In this document: piece by piece, positions 1 to 4,847 of the stretch
Position numbering within the stretch: the stretch's first letter is position 1
How the letters are laid out: each line of letters starts with the position of its first letter
From: Prolixibacteraceae bacterium
GTDB lineage: Bacteria; Bacteroidota; Bacteroidia; Bacteroidales; Prolixibacteraceae
Direction: 5' to 3'
Assembly: GCA_027451165.1 (NCBI GenBank)
Contig: DAIDJX010000218.1
Span: 1 to 5,753 of the forward strand
Length of the DNA: 5,753 nucleotides
Made by a program: the position numbers and the translations under genes
Notes under the pieces: generated by a model
What the model was told of the DNA's origin: nothing
Database searches by the model: none
The model's input: the letters and a program-made list of their open reading frames with translations, nothing else

Positions 1-795
1 GTACTCCATATATCTCCGCTCCATTTCCGCAAAACGCTCACCGGTTATCTCAGGCAATTGTTTTTCGATGTTCTTTCTTTTTACGGAATAGAGCCGGTTG
101 ATTTTTTCCACGCCGTAAGTGTCGAACAGCCAACTGACCAGGCAGCCGATCTGGGGATAAAAGGCCCTTGGCGGGATGGAGTCGTTGTACAGTAATTCAG
201 AAGGGGTAAGCAAACGGCCTCTCAACTTCATTCTGGCTACCGTGGAGTCGTTCCTCTGCCGGAACATCCGGTTGTTCTCGATTCTGGAGCCATAGTTGCC
301 ATCCAGGGCATTGGCATAGCCTTCACCGAAGAAACTGGTGGTGATGTTGCCCAATGTGTTCAGGGTGACGATGTGCACCATTTCGTGCACGCCCACATAT
401 TCCTCCCGGTTCCGGAGGGTATTGAAAACAGGTTGGGCATAAAAGGTGAAAAAGAGCTGCCGGCCGTTCATACTGGCAAATCCTCCCCCGTTGGTCCCGA
501 TTTTCTCTTTGGCTTCGTCGTAGTTGTACAGGAAAATTTCAACCGGACCGTTAAAATTGGTCTTCAGTTTTTGATTTACATAGTCAATAACCTCTTCCTG
601 TTCAGAAATGATCTGTTTTATTACCAATGAGTCGGGCGACGGGGTTTTGGAATGGTTTAAAGGACGTGTATGGAGGGTTAATCTGTTCCCCTTAGTCGTC
701 ACCCACGGGCCGGATTTATCGGCTTTCCAGGAAATCAGCGCCAAAACCAGGAAAAATCCGGAAAATGTCTTGATGAGATTAATCATATTGTCCAT
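1..795 (-). CDS. Secreted HExxH zinc metallopeptidase, gluzincin-like (C-terminus beyond window)
   Basis: The frame is open for 265 codons from ATG at 795 to the left edge and has no stop, so the protein continues outside the window. Residues 1-25 look like a Sec signal peptide: a short polar start with one Lys, a hydrophobic core (FFLVLALIS) and a possible cleavage near WKA; no lipobox Cys. The key motif is HEMVH at residues 137-141, with GEGYANALDG following; E158 in it would be the third zinc ligand, giving HExxH-x16-E. That is the layout of gluzincin peptidases such as the peptidase MA-like group. It probably hydrolyses peptides in the periplasm or outside the cell; the substrate is unknown. 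The ATG follows the regulator's TAA with no base between them, so the two are surely cotranscribed and probably translationally coupled. Metallopeptidase identity is fairly sure; the exact family is inferred. Confidence 0.82.
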   Translation of the reverse strand, partial: MDNMINLIKTFSGFFLVLALISWKADKSGPWVTTKGNRLTLHTRPLNHSKTPSPDSLVIKQIISEQEEVIDYVNQKLKTNFNGPVEIFLYNYDEAKEKIGTNGGGFASMNGRQLFFTFYAQPVFNTLRNREEYVGVHEMVHIVTLNTLGNITTSFFGEGYANALDGNYGSRIENNRMFRQRNDSTVARMKLRGRLLTPSELLYNDSIPPRAFYPQIGCLVSWLFDTYGVEKINRLYSVKRKNIEKQLPEITGERFAEMERRYMEY

Positions 796-1038
796 TTATA
801 AGTTATTATTGTTGGAAGGATGTTGTTCTTTTTCTTCAACAACGAACTCCAGAAGGTCCCCCGGCTGGCAGTCCAGGGCTTTACAAATGGCGTCGAGGGT
901 GCTGAAGCGGATGGCTTTTGCCTTTCCGGTTTTCAGGATAGAAAGATTGGATAGGGTCAGATCAACCCTTTCAGAAAGCTCATTCAGGGAAATTTTCCGC
1001 CTGGCCATCATTACATCCAGGTTTACAACAATGGGCAT
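796..1038 (-). CDS. Small Cro/C1-type (XRE, YozG-like) HTH transcriptional regulator
   Basis: An 80-residue protein that is almost entirely one Cro/C1 helix-turn-helix domain. Residues about 17-27 (SLNELSERVDL) form helix 2; residues 28-41 (TLSNLSILKTGKAK) form the turn and recognition helix. The segment FSTLDAICKALDCQPGDLLE (45-64) is the classic end of the domain in the YozG-like subgroup. The tail is acidic, then Asn-rich (NNNNL). It should bind DNA as a dimer in the cytoplasm. Small XRE proteins of this type are commonly encoded beside DUF2975 membrane proteins (yozG/yoaS in Bacillus subtilis is the model pair), and that partner is the gene just upstream here, three bases away. It probably controls this operon, perhaps with its activity tuned by the membrane partner; that last point is inference. 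Confidence 0.92.
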   Translation of the reverse strand: MPIVVNLDVMMARRKISLNELSERVDLTLSNLSILKTGKAKAIRFSTLDAICKALDCQPGDLLEFVVEEKEQHPSNNNNL

Positions 1039-1041
1039 AGC

Positions 1042-1578
1042 TTAAACCGTTAATTCGTTTTCATTCTGGATTTCAACCCCTTTCGTAAAAATGACCGCAA
1101 TGATGTAGATGACTGCCGCCATTAAAATATAGGCCTGACTGTCGGCCCAGAACTGGTTCAGGATGTTGGTGTCAAATCCGTGTTGTTGAAGGTTAAGGGA
1201 CGTTTCCCGGGCAAGATAACTCAGAATTCCTATGGACAGGGTAAAGTAGCTGATCTGGGTAATCTTTTTCGAAACATATGCGCTGAAGGGAGAGCTCAGA
1301 TTCAGTTTTGTGGCCAGCAGGATGACGAAATAGAACATGATGGCCTTTAAGAATGCGATGACCAGTATAAAACTGTACATCCCGAAATAGGCCCATTGAC
1401 TCCGGTGATACATCGCACTTAAGTCCAGTTTCTGATATAAATGGTGCACCACTTCAGGTTTGAAGAGGCTGTAAATAAAATTGACCAATAAAGCCGAGGC
1501 TTCAATACTCAAGCCGACGAAGATGATCCAGGCAAAAACCTGCAAGACTATAAATACAAAGTTGTTTCTTTTTGTCAT
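1042..1578 (-). CDS. DUF2975 family membrane protein
   Basis: A 178-residue integral membrane protein with four hydrophobic segments at roughly 8-38, 66-91, 105-123 and 148-165, and little between them except a polar loop at 40-62. Two family signatures are visible: a PFS motif in the loop after TM2 (97-99), and the ending FTKGVEIQNENELTV, very characteristic of DUF2975. The molecular function of the family is not established. Its members usually sit beside a small YozG-like XRE regulator, as here, and are suspected to sense something at the membrane or to modulate the regulator. It is the first gene of the operon, starting about 20 bases behind a predicted transcription start. No obvious Shine-Dalgarno sequence precedes the ATG, as is usual in Bacteroidota. 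Confidence 0.9.
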   Translation of the reverse strand: MTKRNNFVFIVLQVFAWIIFVGLSIEASALLVNFIYSLFKPEVVHHLYQKLDLSAMYHRSQWAYFGMYSFILVIAFLKAIMFYFVILLATKLNLSSPFSAYVSKKITQISYFTLSIGILSYLARETSLNLQQHGFDTNILNQFWADSQAYILMAAVIYIIAVIFTKGVEIQNENELTV

Positions 1579-1604
1579 TGTAGCTCTTGATTAAAATTAC
1601 ACGA

Positions 1605-1634
1605 CAAAAATAATAAATAATTATCGAAAAACAA
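1605..1634 (-). promoter_or_regulatory. Bacteroidota-type promoter of the DUF2975-XRE-peptidase operon
   Basis: On the minus strand TTG (1634-1632) is followed after 19 bases by TATTTTTG (1612-1605). This matches the Bacteroidota -33 / -7 consensus TTG-N19-TAnnTTTG. Transcription would start near 1598, leaving a leader of about 20 bases before ATG at 1578. The surrounding 1590-1665 stretch is very AT-rich. No other clear promoter is seen further down the operon. Confidence 0.6.
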
Positions 1635-1696
1635 TAAATATATTTCAAATATCAAAAAATATGAGGCAAGACAGATGAAGGGCTGTTTGCAGGGAA

Positions 1697-2008
1697 TTAC
1701 TTCTCTATCGGACTGATACTTTTCATTATGTTTAAAAACTGCTGGCCTTCCGGACCGGTTGTTTTCTCACCACCTCCGAAATTAATAATCATAAAAAAAT
1801 TAAAATCGTTGTGTTTCGGATCGCTGAGCAGCATTATGGCGGCTTCATTTGCGTAGGTTTCCAATTCCGTTAGTGTGGAAACATAAAGGTATCCGTTTTG
1901 GGAAGTTCCTGATTGAAAATTCACATCTTCGGGGATTTCACCCTGCACTCCCAGCTTTTTATGTGGCCGCCCGGCCCCGCTTCCCCCTGATAACCAGATG
2001 CCTGTCAT
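1697..2008 (-). CDS. Hypothetical protein, probably the 3' remnant of a lost gene joined to a repeat
   Basis: A 103-codon frame. From about residue 21 onward (VQGEIPEDVNFQ...) it reads like genuine protein: mixed beta/alpha composition, the strand FNFFMIINF at 69-77, a GGGEKTTGPEGQ loop and an amphipathic end QQFLNIMKSISPIEK. The first 20 residues are Gly-rich and are encoded by the GC-rich palindromic repeat at 1962-2050, so the ATG at 2008 is probably accidental. An in-frame TGA lies inside the repeat hairpin just upstream, so the frame cannot be extended. No signal peptide or recognised domain is visible. The likeliest reading is a C-terminal gene fragment left after rearrangement at the repeat. 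A real short protein starting internally cannot be excluded. Product not recognised. Confidence 0.45.
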   Translation of the reverse strand: MTGIWLSGGSGAGRPHKKLGVQGEIPEDVNFQSGTSQNGYLYVSTLTELETYANEAAIMLLSDPKHNDFNFFMIINFGGGEKTTGPEGQQFLNIMKSISPIEK

Positions 2009-2050
2009 CCCGACCCCGCTTCAGGCGGGGAGGGATCTACTGAACGTAAG
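1962..2050. repeat. GC-rich REP-like palindromic element
   Basis: A markedly GC-rich block in an AT-rich neighbourhood. It contains a hairpin of stem ccccgc (2014-2019) and gcgggg (2025-2030) around a five-base loop; a smaller palindrome ggcc-gccc-ggcc at 1965-1976; and an 8-bp direct repeat ccccgctt at 1975-1982 and 2014-2021. The minus-strand text around the hairpin (GGATGACAGG following the hairpin, GTAGATCCCTCCCC preceding it) resembles, from memory, dispersed intergenic palindromes found in many copies in Bacteroidota genomes; copy number cannot be checked here. It could also act as a terminator or RNA stabiliser for transcripts arriving from the right. Confidence 0.5.
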
Positions 2051-2143
2051 GAAGGGGTCAAAATGTAGTTAATGACAATGTGGTCTGTTGTGGTATATAC
2101 AATGGTCTAATCATTGGGTTGGTATGGCCTATTATGGGGGACG

Positions 2144-2212
2144 ATGGTTCGCACTAAAGCGGCGGCATTTCAAACCGCGGTGAAGGGTCTTATGGGTCGC
2201 CCTTTCCTGTAA
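2144..2212 (+). pseudogene. Possible plus-strand small-protein remnant ending GRPFL, within repeat copy A
   Basis: A 22-codon plus-strand frame, ATG to TAA, ending FQTAVKGLMGRPFL. The same frame continues upstream as SLGWYGLLWGT and, beyond a TAA at 2108, as MTMWSVVVYTMV, a hydrophobic stretch like a membrane helix. Repeat copy B contains a matching end, LQTVVLGVRGRPFL plus TAA, in the same orientation. Over the last five codons plus stop (GRPFL-TAA) the two copies differ only at three third positions. This hints at past coding selection but is too short to prove it. Function unknown; it may simply be a translated repeat. Confidence 0.2.
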
Positions 2213-2236
2213 ATATTGACACGCCGATGGCGCTGT
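2159..2236. repeat. Dispersed repeat, copy A
   Basis: About 75 bp that align with 3834-3908 at roughly 80 % identity with one gap. The best-conserved core is gggtcgccc ... taaatattgac ... cgatggcgctg. It lies between the phosphoesterase stop (2264) and the REP-like block. The frame that reads as the truncated-VOC tail in copy B is interrupted here by a TAA, and differences fall mostly in second codon positions of that frame, so it is not conserved as minus-strand protein. Bases 2050-2158 hold nothing else I can name. Confidence 0.55.
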
Positions 2237-2263
2237 ACGTGCGGCAAATGATTATTTGGTACT

Positions 2264-3010
2264 CTAAATTTCAATCAACAGCTTATCAATGCACCCAGTT
2301 CCCTTCTCTTCCGGATAACCCATCGGATTGCAGATGACCCTGGTCCGGCCGATTAAATAATCGGCTGCCGTGTGGATATGGCCATGGATCCACAAATCAG
2401 GTTGGGTTGATGTGATGAGATCTTCCAGGTCGGAAGCAAAAGCCGCGGATACCATATGTTTCTGGAAGCGTTCAGGAACAGATTTCCGGCTGGGCGCATG
2501 GTGGGTGACCACCACGTTTTTCTTTGTATTGCTCTCCTGCAAGCTCTTCTCCAGCCAGCGCAGGCTGACTTTGTGCTGGGCCAGGGTATCGGCGGGACGC
2601 AGACGGGAATAAGTGGGGTCTTTCCGGATCAGCCGGTAATCATTCATACTTTGCTGGCTTTCCCATTCCGCCACTTCTGCATTTCCGAATAATTCAAAAT
2701 CGGTCCACAAGGTTGCCCCGTGAAAGGTGATCGCTCCCATCCGTTTCGATGCATTTTCCAGAAGGGTGATGTTGGTCTTGCTGGTCAGCGTTTTCAGTCT
2801 GGTCAGTAACCCGGGATATGTATTCCGGTAGTATTCGTGATTACCCATAATATAAATAACCGGAACATGACTGAAATGCTCCGTCATCCACTTCACCCCC
2901 GATTCACCCAGGTGGATATCCCCGGCAAAGACGACGACATCGGTGTCCGCGGCCGGAATCTCCCGGATACCAAATTCCAGGTGAATATCACTTAAAATCT
3001 GTATTTTCAT
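2264..3010 (-). CDS. Calcineurin-like metallophosphoesterase
   Basis: A complete 248-residue cytoplasmic protein with all five blocks of the calcineurin-like fold in order: SDIHLE (D8, H10), GDIH (D31), GNHEYY (N57, H58), THHAP (H170/H171) and HGHIH (H209, H211, H213). These residues bind the two metal ions and make up the phosphodiesterase or phosphatase active site. Length fits the small stand-alone YkuE/UPF0046-like branch, and it starts at the first motif with no signal peptide or transmembrane helix. Members hydrolyse phosphomonoesters, phosphodiesters or nucleotides; the substrate cannot be told from sequence. It lies 78 bases downstream of the DUF1801 gene on the same strand, without a clear Shine-Dalgarno sequence or strong promoter in the gap, so it may be read from the same transcript. 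It ends immediately before repeat copy A. Confidence 0.95.
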   Translation of the reverse strand: MKIQILSDIHLEFGIREIPAADTDVVVFAGDIHLGESGVKWMTEHFSHVPVIYIMGNHEYYRNTYPGLLTRLKTLTSKTNITLLENASKRMGAITFHGATLWTDFELFGNAEVAEWESQQSMNDYRLIRKDPTYSRLRPADTLAQHKVSLRWLEKSLQESNTKKNVVVTHHAPSRKSVPERFQKHMVSAAFASDLEDLITSTQPDLWIHGHIHTAADYLIGRTRVICNPMGYPEEKGTGCIDKLLIEI

Positions 3011-3088
3011 GGTTTCGGTGGCTTTTGCCCGGTTGGTTAGCGGTGCTGGCCAAACGGATGTATTTTTTAAACCTTTGTCGGAATGTGG

Positions 3089-3544
3089 TTATTTTTTCAG
3101 ATTTCTTTCATAAAGGGTGACCCATTCTTTGACACTCATTTTTCTCATCAGTTCTCCAATGAGTTCAAAGGGAATATCAGCCGGTTTCTTAAACCGGACA
3201 CAGCTTTTCCCCATATCCAGTTTGTGTTTGCAGTGTTTTGGATATTCCGAAATGAACCATTCCAACAGTTTATGGTCGGAATACAATCCCATATGGTAGA
3301 AATTAATCGAATTCTTCTGAGACGCAATGGCGGCGAAGGGCAGGGGCTCTGCAGGTTTGCAGTGGTAGCCGGCGGGATAAAACGAATGGGGAACAACATA
3401 ACCCAACATTCCATAACTCATGGCCGCTTCAAATCCTTCCGGAAGATTCTTTACGATGACTTCGTGGAGTTTGTTGAAGGGTTCCACCCTCTCTTCGGGA
3501 AGGTTACTCAGTATTTCGTCTACCGTATTGCCTGCTGCATTCAT
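3089..3544 (-). CDS. DUF1801 (YdhG-like) domain protein
   Basis: A complete 151-residue soluble protein whose whole length fits the DUF1801 family. Recognisable parts: the N-terminal helix ending in LPEERVEPFNKLHEVI; the family's early motif PEGFEAAMSYGMLGY (35-49); the strand-rich centre CKPAEPLPFAAIASQKNSINFYHMGLY; and the signature DMGKSCVRFKKPADIPFELIGELM (110-133), where the GKSCVRFK strand is typical. The family adopts a YdhG/CyaY-like fold. Its biochemical role is not settled; some members have been discussed in connection with iron handling, which cannot be concluded here. No signal peptide or membrane segment. The only upstream spacing cue is an A-rich stretch before the ATG. A weak promoter-like TATTATTTG (3579-3571) lies upstream but deviates by one base of spacing from consensus. 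Confidence 0.9.
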   Translation of the reverse strand: MNAAGNTVDEILSNLPEERVEPFNKLHEVIVKNLPEGFEAAMSYGMLGYVVPHSFYPAGYHCKPAEPLPFAAIASQKNSINFYHMGLYSDHKLLEWFISEYPKHCKHKLDMGKSCVRFKKPADIPFELIGELMRKMSVKEWVTLYERNLKK

Positions 3545-3556
3545 TTTTTATTGAGA

Positions 3557-3700
3557 TTAACGCTGTTGGTCAAATAATATCACATTTACATCGGGATATG
3601 ACAACATAAGGGAAAAAGACGAATCCATCCCTTGAATAAACAAGTTGGCAGTGGCCTGAAAAACGTAAGGCTCACATGATATAACTCCACCATTCACCAT
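3557..3700 (-). CDS. Possible 47-residue small protein or gene remnant upstream of the DUF1801 gene
   Basis: A minus-strand frame, ATG GTG AAT to TAA, encoding 47 residues with a plausible amino-acid mix (begins MVNGGVISCEPYVFQ, ends YPDVNVILFDQQR). It ends 12 bases before the DUF1801 start, a spacing that would fit an operon. No family is recognised and there is no Shine-Dalgarno sequence. An overlapping minus frame at 3746-3672 reads NYPNLDGYLVTDRTDDG and EWWSYIM then stop, which also looks protein-like. The stretch 3545-3776 may therefore be a frameshifted remnant of one lost gene rather than a functional small gene. Nothing else is seen in this spacer. Confidence 0.22.
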   Translation of the reverse strand: MVNGGVISCEPYVFQATANLFIQGMDSSFSLMLSYPDVNVILFDQQR

Positions 3701-3776
3701 CGTCTGTTCTGTCAGTAACCAAATATCCGTCTAAGTTAGGATAATTTTATATAAACATGCAAGCCTTCCTGACCAC

Positions 3777-3910
3777 AGCGGCGGTATTCTAACTAACGTC
3801 GCGTTAGCTGGAGAAATCAATTTCTCATAAAAGGGCGGACTTCAAACAGTGGTGCTGGGGGTTCGGGGTCGCCCATTTCTATAAATATTGACGCACCGAT
3901 GGCGCTGACG
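3777..3910. repeat. Dispersed repeat, copy B, with a ~54-bp insertion
   Basis: The right part (3834-3908) matches copy A at about 80 %. The left part, agcggcggtattctaac at 3777-3793, matches the left edge of copy A. Between them copy B carries about 54 extra bases flanked by imperfect direct repeats (ggcggtattctaac and ggcggacttcaaac). The insert holds two perfect short inverted repeats. The right end of the repeat coincides with the point where the VOC gene stops looking like a VOC gene. Confidence 0.5.
3793..3826 (-). terminator. Tandem hairpins downstream of the truncated VOC gene
   Basis: Two perfect inverted repeats lie four bases apart: ctaacg / cgttag with a three-base loop (3793-3807), and gagaaat / atttctc around two bases (3811-3826). 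The second overlaps the stop of the VOC fragment. There is no strong U-tract on either strand, so factor-independent termination is only a guess. They may instead be structural parts of the inserted repeat. Confidence 0.28.
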
Positions 3911-3981
3911 GAATCCCTGGCGTAAAAGCCCATGGACCTATCCAGGTCCGTGACTGCTAAATTTATGAATACCTGCTTCAT
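3817..3981 (-). pseudogene. Truncated glyoxalase/VOC family protein
   Basis: The protein begins MKQVFINLAVTDLDRSMGFY, an unmistakable VOC (glyoxalase/bleomycin-resistance/extradiol dioxygenase) N-terminus: first beta strand, then the helix ending in FY. Normal members run about 120-135 residues. Here family similarity stops at about residue 20 and the frame continues for ~34 residues (SAIGASIFIEMGDPEPP and so on) encoded by repeat copy B, then TGA. None of the later VOC strands or metal ligands are present, so it cannot be a working enzyme. The start at 3981 is preferred over the in-frame ATG at 4014 because family members start at the MKQ-type position and the extra 11 residues are not family-like. 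Cause is inferred: insertion of, or recombination at, the repeat. Confidence 0.6.
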
Positions 3982-4045
3982 GTTTTTGTTATGTACCTGT
4001 TGACATAAGAACAAAGCACACAGAGGAATGGTTCAAGTGCAAACA

Positions 4046-4642
4046 TTAATCTTTAATGCACCTGACCGAAAAGCCGTATCCTTTATAAAAGGCATCACGG
4101 TATATGAAGCTGCCGGAAGAATGCAGATTCCTGCACCATGCGGTTTCTATGTCATTCGGAGTAGAAGTCCACCAGTACCCCCAACTTTTCCACCAGTGTT
4201 GGTCGTCTTCGATGCCCCGGAAATCCCCGTTCCGGTCCCTGCAGCACCCCGGAAGGGCAGAAAAGCGGCTTTGGTTGGTGCCGCCCGGTTCTTCCCATTC
4301 CTTCTTGCTTTTCAGCCTGTTCCCGGCCAATTCCCTTCCCCCGAGGGCCTCCACCAGTAGTTCCCATTCCCTGTCGGAAGCAATGTGCCACCCTTCGGGA
4401 GCCAGTCCGCGTGGATCGTTCACGGCATACCAGTTGTAAAGTTTTCCAAACCTCCTTCCAATCCACTGCATGTGTTCAAAAAAGCAGCAGGCGGGCAGTC
4501 CCTGCTCTGCGGCAGCTGCCCACTCTTCTTTGGAAATAACGAGGCGAACGGGGTCCCCGTTCCGGAAGGTCCGTACATTAAGGTTTGCGGCCATCCACTG
4601 CTGCGTGCCAATGACCACCTGTTTTATCTCTTTCCTGTTCAC
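4046..4642 (-). CDS. FISUMP-domain (Fibrobacter succinogenes major paralogous domain) protein
   Basis: A 198-residue protein that is essentially one FISUMP domain (TIGR02145). Landmarks: VVIGTQQWMAANLNV (9-23), FRNGDPVRLV (26-35), FGKLYNWYAVNDPRGLAPEGWH (65-86), SDREWELLVEALGG (89-102), the LPGCCRDRNGDF segment (130-141), YWWTSTPND (157-164) and the closing strand GYGFSVRCIKD. The domain is frequent in Bacteroidota and Fibrobacteres, mostly in exported or surface proteins, and its function is unknown. Unusually, no signal peptide or lipobox is visible: the domain starts almost at residue 1. The start used is GTG at 4642; the frame is open further up to a TGA near 4683 but offers no ATG. A promoter-like sequence a short distance upstream supports a start close to here. 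Either a cytoplasmic member or one whose export signal was lost. Confidence 0.88.
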   Translation of the reverse strand: MNRKEIKQVVIGTQQWMAANLNVRTFRNGDPVRLVISKEEWAAAAEQGLPACCFFEHMQWIGRRFGKLYNWYAVNDPRGLAPEGWHIASDREWELLVEALGGRELAGNRLKSKKEWEEPGGTNQSRFSALPGCCRDRNGDFRGIEDDQHWWKSWGYWWTSTPNDIETAWCRNLHSSGSFIYRDAFYKGYGFSVRCIKD

Positions 4643-4664
4643 AAGGCATTTGAAGACGTGTTCC

Positions 4665-4698
4665 CAAATGTACGGAATAATTCAAATGCCGCGGCAAA
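4665..4698 (-). promoter_or_regulatory. Candidate Bacteroidota-type promoter of the FISUMP gene
   Basis: On the minus strand TTTG (4698-4695) is followed after 22 bases by TACATTTG (4672-4665), an exact TAnnTTTG -7 element. The -33 spacing is at the long end of what is usual. Transcription would start near 4658, about 16 bases before the GTG at 4642, which agrees with that start and leaves no room for a missing signal peptide on this transcript. Confidence 0.42.
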
Positions 4699-4708
4699 GG
4701 GGGTTATT

Positions 4709-4847
4709 TTACAGGTCGTTGCCTTTTTTGCCGGTAAACCAGACTTCACTGGCGCGCTCCAGGCGGACAAAGCCTTCACTGTTTCCCCCCCAGGTTCAGG
4801 TGCACCAGGGGAATAACTTCCCGTTTTTCAGGTGGCAGAGGAGCTAT
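4709..4847 (-). pseudogene. Frame-broken coding remnant of about 45 codons
   Basis: Two abutting minus frames read as one protein if a single base is removed from a run of seven G (plus-strand C at 4785-4791). The first part is IAPLPPEKREVIPLVHLNLGG and the second continues NSEGFVRLERASEVW then FTGKKGNDL and a TAA at 4709. Uncorrected, the first frame meets TGA just past the tract and the second has TGA just before it. No start codon is available; a TAA precedes the remnant at 4850-4848, overlapping the SBBP gene's end. The family is not recognised. It looks like the C-terminal end of a lost gene, or a former extension of a neighbour. Confidence 0.33.

Noticed and set aside
608..1045. 145-codon plus-strand frame across the peptidase start and the regulator
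   Set aside because: It is antisense to two well-supported minus genes with recognisable motifs and has no family features of its own.
2159..3910. The A/B repeats as the start of a CRISPR array or a transposon with terminal inverted repeats
   Set aside because: Only two diverged copies 1.7 kb apart in direct orientation, with normal genes between them, no regular spacers and no transposase.
4037..4061. Inverted repeat (gtg...cattaa / ttaatg...cac) over the FISUMP stop as a terminator
   Set aside because: The stem is AT-rich with a three-base loop and a bulge, and no U-tract follows on the minus strand, so it is too weak to call.
4785..4791. G7-AAAC as a programmed frameshift signal
   Set aside because: The needed shift is +1/-2 and not the usual -1 slip. 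No start codon or downstream structure supports a translated product.
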